A stretch of DNA of 14,184 nucleotides from JAKJBL01 sp964461335 (GCA_964461335.1 CAYWTY010000042.1:1-14184), one strand, 5' to 3'; numbered from the stretch's first letter, positions 1-6,818 are shown. Numbers and translations are program-made. The notes: generated by a model from the sequence alone, not told the origin.

Positions 1-118
1 CTACTGTCTTGGCTCGTTTTCTTGACTTTTAATGGGGTGTTACTGCTACAGCCCCGCCTTAGCGCAACTTTTGCAAAAGGCATGTATTTTCTAAAGATAA
101 TACGAAAGGGCGGTAAAT
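1..118 (+). other. Upstream region of the zinc-ribbon operon
   Basis: No gene is seen here. It should hold the promoter for the three zinc-ribbon genes, but no convincing sigma-A site is present. The best pairs are TTGCAA (71-76) with GATAAT (96-101), spacing 19, which would leave a leader of only about a dozen bases, and TTGACT (22-27) with a poor GCTACA (45-50). A 12-base perfect palindrome, CTTTTGCAAAAG, lies at 68-79 and could be an operator. An imperfect hairpin (GGGGTGT at 34-40 against ACAGCCCC at 48-55, one bulged base) has no T-run after it, so it is not called a terminator. AAGGG at 106-110 is the ribosome binding site of the first gene. Confidence 0.4.
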
Positions 119-580
119 ATGAGCGATATTTTCGGCGGATTTGGCAGCCTAATGAAGGGCTTATCCGGCTTTATGCCCCAGGATGACCCAAATGTAAAGT
201 TATTAAACGCGCAAACCGAGTTAAGTGAGCTTCTTTCGCAGGAAACCGAAGCATATGCAAACATAGGCAAAAAGGCGCTATCAGACGGTGGGCATTTTGG
301 CGAGCTTGAAAACAGGCTTCACTTAGTTCAGCAGAATTTGGCGCTTGCAAAAGAAAAGCTTAATGCAGCACAAGGTGAAAAGGACGAAAAGGAAAAAGCG
401 GAGCGGTTAGAGAGTGACAGCCGCACATGCCCCTCATGCGGCAATGTAAATGCAGAGGGTCTTAAGTTCTGCCAAGAATGCGGCACAAAGCTTGGTAAGC
501 AAAAATGCACTTCCTGTGGTGCGACTTTGGCGCCGGACACGCGCTTTTGCGGAGAATGCGGCGCAAAGCAGGGGGTATAA
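119..580 (+). CDS. Double zinc-ribbon protein with helical N-terminal region
   Basis: Unrecognised protein of 153 residues, cytoplasmic by appearance (no signal peptide or membrane helix). Residues 1-20 are glycine- and methionine-rich. Residues 25-98 are charged and look helical, with a probable coiled coil around 62-98. The tail carries two zinc ribbons: Cys104/107 with Cys118/121, and Cys130/133 with Cys144/147, each of the form CxxCG-x9/10-CxxCG, as in the DZANK-type double zinc ribbon. Such ribbons usually serve protein-protein or nucleic-acid contacts; which applies here is not shown. The ATG at 119 follows AAGGG at 106-110 with good spacing. It is the first of three consecutive ribbon genes; the next starts 1 base after its stop, so the two are probably translationally coupled. 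Coding status is secure, function unknown. Confidence 0.85.
   Translation: MSDIFGGFGSLMKGLSGFMPQDDPNVKLLNAQTELSELLSQETEAYANIGKKALSDGGHFGELENRLHLVQQNLALAKEKLNAAQGEKDEKEKAERLESDSRTCPSCGNVNAEGLKFCQECGTKLGKQKCTSCGATLAPDTRFCGECGAKQGV
571..575 (+). promoter_or_regulatory. Ribosome binding site of the second zinc-ribbon gene
   Basis: GGGGG lies 6 bases before the ATG at 582, inside the end of the preceding gene. It supports the start at 582 rather than an in-frame ATG at 450, which would put 44 residues inside the first gene with no ribbon-like content. Confidence 0.6.
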
Positions 581-581
581 T

Positions 582-920
582 ATGGCGGGCTATAAACAGC
601 AGTGCGTACATTGCGGCGCCTTAATAGAGCATGATAGCCGCTACTGCATCTTTTGCAAAAGCCCAAGCCCATTTGGCTTCCTTTGCCCAAGCTGCCTTAG
701 GCCTGTTCAAAAAGGGCAAAGTATTTGCGCAGGCTGCGGCATGGGGCTTATTGTTATATGCCCTGTTTGCCAAAAACAGACTTTCGCAGGCAATGTATGC
801 GAAGCCTGCGGCGCCACCTTAATGAAGCAATGCGACAACCCGCGCTGTATGGAGCCCCAGTTTTTCCAAAATACAAAATGCACAGCATGCGGCAAAAAAT
901 TCAAAACAAATAAGAGATAG
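582..920 (+). CDS. Four-zinc-ribbon protein
   Basis: A 112-residue protein made almost wholly of four consecutive zinc ribbons, with 16 cysteines: 8/11/22/25, 35/38/49/52, 60/63/73/76 and 84/89/100/103. The fourth is irregular: its first pair is CxxxxC rather than CxxC. No catalytic domain, signal peptide or membrane helix is visible, and the C-terminus is basic (KKFKTNKR), which would suit RNA, DNA or anionic lipid contact; that is inference. It starts 1 base after the first ribbon gene and ends 8 bases before the third, so the three are almost certainly one transcript. It could be an adaptor or metal-binding partner of its neighbours. The family is not recognised. Confidence 0.82.
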   Translation: MAGYKQQCVHCGALIEHDSRYCIFCKSPSPFGFLCPSCLRPVQKGQSICAGCGMGLIVICPVCQKQTFAGNVCEACGATLMKQCDNPRCMEPQFFQNTKCTACGKKFKTNKR

Positions 921-928
921 GTGGGCGT

Positions 929-1681
929 ATGCTACAATCATTTACTCGAAACTATGAGGATAACTCAACAGAAGCAGGCTACCAGTTTACCTTTTATTGC
1001 GATTTATGCCATGACGGGTTTAAAAGCAGCTTTATCCAATCCGAAACCTACAATAAAGGCCGTGGCTTAAGGGGGCTTGCTCAGGGCGCGGGTGTGTTAG
1101 GCAGCCTTTTGGGCGGCAGGCTTTCAAGCCTTGGCTACTCCATTGAACGCGGAGGCGGAATACTCTCTGACCGCTTTGACGGCATGAGCCCTGAGTGGCA
1201 AAAGGAGCATGAAAAGGCGTTTGAAAGGGCAAAGAACGAAGCGCAGCAGCATTTCCACCGCTGCCACAGCTGCAGAAGCTATGTCTGTACATCGTGCTAC
1301 AATGAAGACGAGGGGCTATGTACGGATTGTGCGCCAAGGCAGGAAATTACAGTTGCAAAAGCGCGTGCAGATGCAATGCGCCGCAACATAGAAGAAGCTG
1401 CTGAAAGTGCAGTCATTTGGAATGATAAAATCGAAAGTAAAACAACAATCTGCCCAATTTGCTCAAAACCTGCAGGTACAGGCAAGTTTTGCAACAACTG
1501 CGGGCAATCGCTTGCGCTTAAGGTCTGCCCAAGCTGCGGCAAAGAGAACAGCCAGAATGTGCGCTTTTGCAATTTCTGCGGCTCGCCTATGAATGCGCCT
1601 AAAGTAAGCGCCTGTGGAAGCTGCGGCGAAAAGAACCCGCCAGGCACAAAGTTCTGCGGAGGCTGCGGCGCAAAGCTCTAA
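929..1681 (+). CDS. Multi-zinc-ribbon protein with an internal cysteine cluster
   Basis: A 250-residue protein with three parts. The N-terminal part has a lone pair, Cys24/Cys27, then a glycine-rich weakly hydrophobic stretch at about 44-80. A dense cluster follows: Cys112/115, Cys120/123 and Cys131/134, preceded by a helical segment rich in Glu, Lys and Ala (about 88-109). Cys24/27 could complete this cluster to eight ligands for two zincs, although this is inference. After a helical linker (140-170), three classic ribbons close the protein: 175/178/188/191, 200/203/214/217 and 229/232/243/246. The arrangement (FxFYCDxC, then HxRCxxC and a VCxxC-x7-CxxCAP cluster) resembles an uncharacterised zinc-ribbon family I recall from several bacterial phyla; no function is known to me. 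The ATG at 929 follows AGGTGGG with good spacing. Confidence 0.85.
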   Translation: MLQSFTRNYEDNSTEAGYQFTFYCDLCHDGFKSSFIQSETYNKGRGLRGLAQGAGVLGSLLGGRLSSLGYSIERGGGILSDRFDGMSPEWQKEHEKAFERAKNEAQQHFHRCHSCRSYVCTSCYNEDEGLCTDCAPRQEITVAKARADAMRRNIEEAAESAVIWNDKIESKTTICPICSKPAGTGKFCNNCGQSLALKVCPSCGKENSQNVRFCNFCGSPMNAPKVSACGSCGEKNPPGTKFCGGCGAKL

Positions 1682-1703
1682 TACTTGCATAAACACAAAA
1701 TAA

Positions 1704-1740
1704 TAAGGTATGCGTTTGCATACCTTAGTTTAATTTTTTT
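1704..1740. terminator. Bidirectional hairpin terminator between converging operons
   Basis: Perfect 10-base-pair stem TAAGGTATGC (1704-1713) with GCATACCTTA (1718-1727) and a four-base GTTT loop, followed by a T-rich run at 1729-1740 on the plus strand. Read on the minus strand it is followed by TTATTTTGTGTTT, so it may also stop transcription coming out of tsaD. It lies between the stop of the third zinc-ribbon gene and the stop of tsaD; the plus-strand T-run overlaps the tsaD stop codon. Confidence 0.85.
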
Positions 1741-2788
1741 ATTTGCTTGATGCGTTAAGGTCAAGCCCGTGCCGTATTCCCTCAACAAGGCAAAAGTACC
1801 CTGCTGCACCAATCATTGCTGCATTATCTGTGCAAAACTCTGGCTTTGGGCAAAAGAAGTCCATGCCTGCATCTTTTGCTGCTTGCGCCATGCCTTCCCT
1901 TAAGCGTTTGTTTGAAGAAACTCCGCCTGCAAGCGCAACCTTTTTACTTGCTGTTTCTTTAGCTGCACGAATTGTTTTATGTATAAGCACATCTACGATA
2001 TTTTTTTCAAACGCAAAGGCAATATCTCTATATTCAGGCACATCGCCCTTTTGTTTTGCATTGTGAAGGTAGTTTATTACAGCTGTTTTAAGCCCTGAAA
2101 ACGAAAAGTCAAGCCCAGGCCCATCGTTAAATGTGCTTCTGAAAACTATGCTGCTCTCTCTGCCCTTTTTTGCAAGCGCTTCAAGCAGAGGCCCGCCCGG
2201 GTAGCCAAGGCCTAATACGCGCGCAACTTTGTCAAACGCCTCGCCTGCAGCATCATCACGCGTTCTGCCTAAAAGGGTCAGCTTTGTATAGCTTTCTACA
2301 AGGTAAATATGGCTGTGCCCGCCTGAAGCTGTAAGGCAAACAAAAGGCGGCTTTAGTTTAGGGTTTGTTAAATAGTTTGCAGCAATATGCCCTAAGATAT
2401 GGTCAACACCAACTAGCGGCAGCATAAGTGCGTATGCAAGCCCCTTTGCATAGCTTACGCCTGTTAAAAGCGCGCCAACAAGCCCTGGGCGCGCAGTAAC
2501 TGCTATTGCATCAAGGCTGCTAAAGCCAAGCCCTGCTTCACTTAAGGCAAGGTTAACTGTTGGAGTAAGCTTTTCAACATGGCTTCTTGAGGCAAGCTCA
2601 GGCACAACGCCCCCATATTTTTTATGAAGCTCCACTTGTGAGTAAACTGCGTTTGAAAGCAGAATTTTACCATCTTTTACAACTGCTGCTGCAGTTTCAT
2701 CGCATGATGTTTCTATTGCAAGCAGTGTGCAGGCTTTACTTTCTGTTATGCTAAGGAGCTTGGCTTTTGCTCTTGCATCATAATCCAT
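1739..2788 (-). CDS. tsaD: tRNA N6-adenosine threonylcarbamoyltransferase TsaD
   Basis: Transfers the threonylcarbamoyl group from threonylcarbamoyl-AMP to A37 of ANN-decoding tRNAs, as the catalytic ASKHA-fold subunit working with TsaB and TsaE in the cytoplasm. The 349 residues show the family marks in order: AIETSCDET (24-32), the metal-binding histidines 130 and 134 (DHILGH), SGGHS (155-159), the DDAAGEAFDKVAR segment (178-190), FSFSGLKTA (228-236), AGGVSSN (287-293) and CTDNAAMIG (319-327), whose Asp321 is the expected third metal ligand. The family usually begins close to the AIETSCDET motif, so about 20 residues at the N-terminus are extra; no later start is available, and AAGGGGGAG sits 6 bases before this ATG. 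The start overlaps the upstream stop by one base (TAATG). No tsaB, tsaE or rimI is adjacent, unlike many Bacillota. Confidence 0.97.
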   Translation of the reverse strand: MDYDARAKAKLLSITESKACTLLAIETSCDETAAAVVKDGKILLSNAVYSQVELHKKYGGVVPELASRSHVEKLTPTVNLALSEAGLGFSSLDAIAVTARPGLVGALLTGVSYAKGLAYALMLPLVGVDHILGHIAANYLTNPKLKPPFVCLTASGGHSHIYLVESYTKLTLLGRTRDDAAGEAFDKVARVLGLGYPGGPLLEALAKKGRESSIVFRSTFNDGPGLDFSFSGLKTAVINYLHNAKQKGDVPEYRDIAFAFEKNIVDVLIHKTIRAAKETASKKVALAGGVSSNKRLREGMAQAAKDAGMDFFCPKPEFCTDNAAMIGAAGYFCLVEGIRHGLDLNASSK

Positions 2789-3525
2789 TATGCGCTCCCC
2801 CTTTTAGGCCTTAAAACAAAGCCTGCGCTTAGGCATAGAATAAGCCAGACTGCGCCAAAAATCAGGGCGAGCCGCGAAATGATATTATAAAAAAACTCGA
2901 GCGGCATCATAACAATCATACGTGATGAAGTCGGGTCAAGCTGCCAAAGGTCATTTGTAAAGAACAGCTTATGGAAGGCGACCCAAAACGACGAAAAATC
3001 AAGCACAACCCAAAATAAAGCTAAAAGCCCAAGCAATAGGCTTATTGCGCTTGCATGTAAAAAAGCTTTAGAAAGCACTTTCGGTGTTTTGTAAAGCACA
3101 TAGACAAGTGCAGCATAAAGCCCCAAAATAACCCATGACGTAATTTTAAAGCCCATATATAGGTTGCGTACATCAACCATATGCGCTTCTTCGCGCTCAT
3201 TAAACATTAGGGTTTCTTCATTATTTACGGAAACTGTTATGCGAATATCTTCAGCTTTGCCATCCATATAATCAATAACGCGCATAAGCGCAGCTACAAG
3301 CTCCTTTGTGCTTATACCCATGCTTTCGCTAAGCCTAAGCGCAGCATATTCGCGCTCAAAAAACGCGCTGTTGTGGAGCAGTACGCTTAAGCTCATAAAA
3401 AGCAGCGCAACAAGAAGCAGCATGCTAAGAAAGCAGGCGAAAAGCCGCAGCAAAACGTCTTTTAGTGAAGGCGGATAGCTATTTACATTAGCTTTATTCG
3501 CTTTATTAGCATTGAGTTGTGTCAA
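2788..3525 (-). CDS. TIGR01906-family membrane protein, Lit-like lipoprotein transacylase
   Basis: Integral membrane protein of 245 residues with four likely helices (about 24-50, 127-146, 154-175, 217-239) and an extracytoplasmic loop between the first two. It carries the hallmarks of the TIGR01906/DUF1461 family: FNEREEAHMVDV (108-119, His115), FHKLFF (184-189, His185), NDLWQLDP (191-198) and MMPLEFF (206-212). As I recall, characterised members are Lit, lipoprotein intramolecular transacylase, which moves an acyl chain from the diacylglycerol to the amino group of the lipoprotein cysteine to give lyso-form lipoproteins. Whether this one does so is inference; the two histidines are natural catalytic candidates. 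The start is TTG at 3523-3525, 20 bases inside glgP, with GGAG 11 bases upstream (a little far); no in-frame ATG occurs before the first helix. The N-terminus has a short Asn/Lys/Ala repeat. It overlaps tsaD by one base. Confidence 0.85.
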   Translation of the reverse strand: MTQLNANKANKANVNSYPPSLKDVLLRLFACFLSMLLLVALLFMSLSVLLHNSAFFEREYAALRLSESMGISTKELVAALMRVIDYMDGKAEDIRITVSVNNEETLMFNEREEAHMVDVRNLYMGFKITSWVILGLYAALVYVLYKTPKVLSKAFLHASAISLLLGLLALFWVVLDFSSFWVAFHKLFFTNDLWQLDPTSSRMIVMMPLEFFYNIISRLALIFGAVWLILCLSAGFVLRPKRGSA

Positions 3526-5863
3526 GCTTGTTTATTCTCCAAATCTCTGACGCATATTGCTTAACTGTACGGTCGCTTGAAAAATAGCCTGCAGAGGCAA
3601 TATTCTTAAGGCACATGCTGCCGAAGTTTAGCCTATTGCTATATGCGTTTATGCATTCAAGCTTGCGCTCTATATAGGGCAAAAGCTCATAAAGGACAAA
3701 ATAATTGTCTGCAAGCCCATAGTTTCCGCCTGTTAAAAGGCTGCTCTTAAGCTCATCAAAAACATCGAGCCTGCCAAAGGTGCCATCAGTAAGCGTATCA
3801 ACAAGGCGGGCTATACGCGCATTTTGCTCATAAAGCGCTAATGGGCGGTAAGTCTTTCGCGCTTCTTTAAGCTCCTCTACGCTATAACCAAAGATAAAGT
3901 TGTTTTCCCTGCCTGCATGTTCTACAATTTCAACATTTGCGCCATCATATGTGCCAAGGGTTACTGCTCCATTAAGCATAAGCTTCATGTTGCCTGTGCC
4001 GCTTGCCTCAGTGCCTGCAGGCGAAATCTGCTCGCTTATATCTGTTGCAGGTATAATCCGCTCAGCATAGGAGCAGTTGTAGTTTGAAACAAAGACGACC
4101 TTTAGCATATTTGCAACTTCGCTGTCACTGTTAATAAGGTTTGCGACTTCGTGAATAAACTTAATAATTGCTTTAGCGCGCCAGTAACCTGGTGCTGCCT
4201 TTGCGCCAAATAGGAATGCAGTAGGCGAAAACTCCTTAAGGCTGCCTTCTTTAATTCTAAAATATATATCGAGGATTGAAAGCGCGTTCATAAGCTGGCG
4301 TTTATATTCGTGCATGCGCTTTATTTGTGAGCATAAAATGAAGTTTGGAGGGAGCACAAACCCCTCTGCTATTTTTAAGTGGCTTGCAAGCTGCTCCTTC
4401 TTTTTGAGCTTAATGCTATTAAACTCTGAAATATCGTCAAGAGAAATATGTGCCTTGAGCTTTTCAAGCTCTAAAAGCTCCTTTTCCCAGCCTGTACCAA
4501 TGCGCTCTCGTATAAAGCCGGAAAGCTCAGGGTTTGCTAAAAGCAGCCAGCGGCGCTGGGTTATGCCATTGGTTTTGTTTGAAAAACGCTCAGGGTATAG
4601 GTTGTAATAATGCTTTAGAACATCTTTTTTTAATATTTCGCTATGGAGCGCTGCAACTCCGTTTATTGAGTGAGAGCAGTAGGCGGCAAGGTTCGCCATG
4701 TGTATGAGGTTGCCCTGAATAATTGATATTTCGTGTATGCACTCTTTGCCAGCCTTCATAAGTTCACCGCAAAAGCGCGAGTTGAGCTTGTAAATTATCT
4801 CAAAGATTTCCGGTATAACAAGCTTTAAAAGCTCCACATCCCATTTTTCAAGCGCTTCTGCCATTACAGTATGGTTTGTGTAAGAAAACACCTTGCGTGC
4901 AGTTAAAAACGCTTCTTCAAAGTCAAGCCCCTCTGCTATTAAGAGCCTTATTAGTTCGGGTATGCTTACAACAGGGTGCGTATCATTAAGCTGAATTGCA
5001 ACATATTTTGAAAACTCGGAAAAATCCTTATGGTTGCGCTTAAAGTTAAAGAGTATATCCTGAAGGGAGGCGCTCGAAAGGAAATACTGCTGCTTTAAGC
5101 GCAGCTTTTTGCCTGCAATAGTGCTGTCATTAGGGTAAAGCACACGCGTTATATCTTCTACTGCGTTTTTTTGTGCAACTGCCTGGCTGTACTGCTGCTC
5201 GTTGAACGCCTTAAAGTCAAACTCCTCAAGCGCTTCGCTCTGGTAGAGCCTAAGTGTACCAATATGTGCTGTTTTATAGCCGAATATGGGCATATCATAG
5301 GGTACAGCACGCACAGCTTGGTCAGCAAACTTTACTGTAACTGCATGCGTATCGCGCCTTTTGCTCCACGGGTCGCCAAAACGCTGCCAGTCGTCTGCGC
5401 TTTCTACCTGAAAGCCGTCTTGAAAGCTCTGCTTAAAAAGCCCGAATTTATAGCGGATGCCATAGCCGTCAAGCGGTAGATCATGCGTTGCAGCAGAGTC
5501 AAGAAAGCATGCTGCAAGCCTGCCTAAGCCGCCGTTTCCAAGCGCTGCATCTTCAATATCTTCCATTGAGGAAAGTTCAAGCCCTGCCTTTTTAAATGCC
5601 TCATTTACAGTCTCTAAGCAGCCCATGGCAAGGAGGTTGTTATACACCATGCGCCCCATCATATATTCTGCGCTAAAATAGTATGCGCGCCTGCCGCAAT
5701 CCCTGCTGTGGCGGCATCTGTACCATTGCTGCGCCTTTTTAGCCATAAGTTCGCTTGCAAGCGCATTGTGCAGCTCATGGGGCGTTGCTTCGCTTAAGGT
5801 TACCTGGTGTTCTTCTAAAAGCCTCTGCTCGAGCTTTTGCATAAGATGCGCGTCATTTACCAT
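3506..5863 (-). CDS. glgP: Glycogen/starch/alpha-glucan phosphorylase
   Basis: Cytoplasmic, PLP-dependent GT35 phosphorylase that releases glucose 1-phosphate from the non-reducing ends of glycogen or maltodextrin. All 785 residues align with the family in order: AYYFSAEYMMGR (60-71), LGNGGLGRLAACFLDS (108-123), QLNDTHP (291-297), RFSNKTNGITQRRW (426-439), KRMHEYKRQ (515-523) and the cofactor segment EASGTGNMKLMLNGA (619-633), where Lys627 should hold PLP. The C-terminal SSDRTVKQY is also typical. The length is a little below the usual 800 or so, as in bacterial maltodextrin phosphorylases. The N-terminus lacks the long regulatory extension of animal enzymes. The ATG is preceded by TAGGTGGAA. 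It is first gene of the operon, followed with overlap by the Lit-like gene and tsaD. No other glycogen gene is nearby, so the substrate (glycogen or maltodextrin) is open. Confidence 0.97.
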   Translation of the reverse strand: MVNDAHLMQKLEQRLLEEHQVTLSEATPHELHNALASELMAKKAQQWYRCRHSRDCGRRAYYFSAEYMMGRMVYNNLLAMGCLETVNEAFKKAGLELSSMEDIEDAALGNGGLGRLAACFLDSAATHDLPLDGYGIRYKFGLFKQSFQDGFQVESADDWQRFGDPWSKRRDTHAVTVKFADQAVRAVPYDMPIFGYKTAHIGTLRLYQSEALEEFDFKAFNEQQYSQAVAQKNAVEDITRVLYPNDSTIAGKKLRLKQQYFLSSASLQDILFNFKRNHKDFSEFSKYVAIQLNDTHPVVSIPELIRLLIAEGLDFEEAFLTARKVFSYTNHTVMAEALEKWDVELLKLVIPEIFEIIYKLNSRFCGELMKAGKECIHEISIIQGNLIHMANLAAYCSHSINGVAALHSEILKKDVLKHYYNLYPERFSNKTNGITQRRWLLLANPELSGFIRERIGTGWEKELLELEKLKAHISLDDISEFNSIKLKKKEQLASHLKIAEGFVLPPNFILCSQIKRMHEYKRQLMNALSILDIYFRIKEGSLKEFSPTAFLFGAKAAPGYWRAKAIIKFIHEVANLINSDSEVANMLKVVFVSNYNCSYAERIIPATDISEQISPAGTEASGTGNMKLMLNGAVTLGTYDGANVEIVEHAGRENNFIFGYSVEELKEARKTYRPLALYEQNARIARLVDTLTDGTFGRLDVFDELKSSLLTGGNYGLADNYFVLYELLPYIERKLECINAYSNRLNFGSMCLKNIASAGYFSSDRTVKQYASEIWRINKLDTTQC
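3537..3540 (-). promoter_or_regulatory. Ribosome binding site for the TTG start of the Lit-like gene
   Basis: GGAG on the minus strand, inside the 3' end of glgP, 11 bases before the TTG at 3525-3523. The spacing is longer than ideal. With the 20-base overlap it suggests translation coupled to glgP and perhaps low expression. Confidence 0.45.
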
Positions 5864-5901
5864 ATATACAGTTCCACCTACATCGATTTAGTGTTTTGCT
5901 T

Positions 5902-5916
5902 AGTATGCAATTTCAT
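5902..5916 (-). promoter_or_regulatory. Possible cre-like (CcpA) site downstream of the glgP start point
   Basis: On the minus strand ATGAAATTGCATACT fits the catabolite-response consensus WTGNAANCGNWNNCW at all fixed positions but one: the central CG is TG. It begins about two bases after the predicted transcription start, a place where CcpA binding blocks transcription. Because the central CG is normally well kept, this is a weak call. Confidence 0.25.
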
Positions 5917-5924
5917 GCCTGTTG

Positions 5925-5953
5925 ATTATACCACTTAGGCGCACCCTTGCCAA
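5925..5953 (-). promoter_or_regulatory. Sigma-A-type promoter of the glgP operon
   Basis: On the minus strand TTGGCA (5953-5948), a 17-base spacer, and a perfect TATAAT (5930-5925). Predicted start near 5918, giving a leader of about 55 bases before the glgP ATG. Confidence 0.8.
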
Positions 5954-6016
5954 TTATGGCTTTTCTGAGGCTTTATTCATAATAACAGAAATAATTCTCG
6001 CACGAACAATACTTTA

Positions 6017-6025
6017 TGATATACT
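6017..6025 (+). promoter_or_regulatory. Extended -10 promoter candidate for the nfeD-floA operon
   Basis: TGATATACT is a TGn extended -10 with TATACT at 6020-6025. No good -35 box lies 16-18 bases upstream. Predicted start near 6032, about 44 bases before nfeD. The intergenic space with the divergent glgP promoter also holds TTATT-CAT-AATAA (5973-5985), an inverted repeat that could be an operator. The sigma-W consensus known upstream of the Bacillus subtilis floA operon was not found. Confidence 0.45.
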
Positions 6026-6060
6026 TAAATTTAGACAAAGTCCTATTTAGTTTATGCCTG

Positions 6061-6069
6061 AAAGGAGGT
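6061..6069 (+). promoter_or_regulatory. Strong ribosome binding site of nfeD
   Basis: AAAGGAGGT, six bases before the ATG at 6076. It fixes the start there rather than at an in-frame ATG at 6016, which lies in the proposed promoter and would add 20 residues unlike any NfeD. Confidence 0.85.
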
Positions 6070-6075
6070 TATATT

Positions 6076-6558
6076 ATGACTATTCCTACAATACTTCTGC
6101 TTGGGCTTGGCGTAGTTCTTTTAATAGTAGAGATGTTCATCCCCGGCTTCGGAGTTGCGGGAGCAGTAGGTTTGCTTTCGTTATTTGCTGCGTTTTTGCT
6201 CCAAATCGGCAACCCTGTGAGCATGCTCTTTATGGGCGCGCTTGTGCTCTTTATTATTGCAGTTGCGCTCATTCTTTTCTTTAGGTTTGCCCAAAAGGGG
6301 AAGCTTGACAAACTGCGCTTAATTTTAAGCGACCGTATAGAGGGTAAATCCACAAACCTTAAAACTGAGCAATACAAAGAATTCTTAGGCGCAAAGGGCA
6401 AGGCGCTTACCCCGCTAAGGCCTTCTGGCAAGGCGGAGTTTTCTGGCACAGTACTCGATGTTTCCTCAAGCGGCGAGTTTTTGCCAAAGGGCGCCTTAGT
6501 TGAGGTTTTAGCGCTTGAAGGGCTGCGCATTTTAGTAGGCCCTGCACAGGAGGAATAA
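6076..6558 (+). CDS. NfeD-family membrane protein (short form)
   Basis: Short NfeD of 160 residues, without the ClpP-like protease domain of long forms. Residues 1-71 hold the membrane part: a helix at 4-24, the typical FIPGFGVAGAVGL turn (21-33), and further helices up to about 70. A polar linker (74-100) leads to the soluble OB-fold domain at about 104-155, recognised by LGAKGKALTPLRPSGKA, a GTVLDV strand, the FLPKGALVEV turn and EGLRILV. NfeD proteins are the constant partners of flotillin/stomatin-type proteins and are thought to act with them in membrane domains; floA lies two genes downstream, as in the yqeZ-yqfA pair of Bacillus subtilis, where NfeD is the long form. The next gene starts 1 base after the stop, with AGGAGG inside the end of this gene. 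Confidence 0.92.
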   Translation: MTIPTILLLGLGVVLLIVEMFIPGFGVAGAVGLLSLFAAFLLQIGNPVSMLFMGALVLFIIAVALILFFRFAQKGKLDKLRLILSDRIEGKSTNLKTEQYKEFLGAKGKALTPLRPSGKAEFSGTVLDVSSSGEFLPKGALVEVLALEGLRILVGPAQEE

Positions 6559-6559
6559 T

Positions 6560-6787
6560 ATGCCTTTTTGTAAGGTGTGCGGCACATTTTACACCCGCTC
6601 GATTGGCATTTGCTCAAAATGCAATGAAGCAGAGCTCTTAAAGGCGCACCCAGAAGCAAGCTGCCCTAATGACGAGGAGCATAGGCAAAAAGCCATTGCG
6701 TCATGGCTCAAGCTTATTTTAGGGCTGCCTGCGTTCATACTTTTCATTGCTGGGCTATACTATATATGGCATTCGATTTCAAACTAA
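6560..6787 (+). CDS. Small zinc-ribbon protein with one C-terminal membrane helix
   Basis: A 75-residue protein of unknown function. The N-terminus has one zinc ribbon (Cys4/Cys7 with Cys18/Cys21), followed by a polar segment with a further Cys35, and a single membrane helix at about 50-70 ending near the C-terminus. The basic residues before the helix favour a cytosolic ribbon and a tail anchor. The ATG at 6560 follows AGGAGG (6548-6553), so translation is tied to nfeD. Its place between nfeD and floA suggests a role with those two, perhaps as an adaptor that recruits something to the flotillin domain; this is inference from position only. The size, ribosome binding site and tight spacing make it a real gene. 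Confidence 0.82.
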   Translation: MPFCKVCGTFYTRSIGICSKCNEAELLKAHPEASCPNDEEHRQKAIASWLKLILGLPAFILFIAGLYYIWHSISN

Positions 6788-6818
6788 CACATCTTCGCGT
6801 AAAAGAAAGGAGCATCTT

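Noticed and set aside
34..55. Hairpin GGGGTGT/ACAGCCCC as a terminator of an upstream gene
   Set aside because: Stem has a bulge and no T-run follows on either strand; no gene end is seen before it.
450..581. Longer N-terminus for the four-ribbon protein from 450
   Set aside because: It would lie within the first ribbon gene in another frame and has no ribbon-like or conserved content; 582 has a ribosome binding site.
6016..6075. Longer N-terminus for NfeD from an ATG at 6016
   Set aside because: The added 20 residues resemble no NfeD, overlap the proposed promoter and lack a ribosome binding site, while AAAGGAGGT sits ideally before 6076.
5954..6075. Sigma-W type promoter (TGAAAC-N16-CGTA) for nfeD-floA, as known in Bacillus subtilis
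   Set aside because: No match to either box with proper spacing was found; an extended -10 of the main sigma factor fits better.
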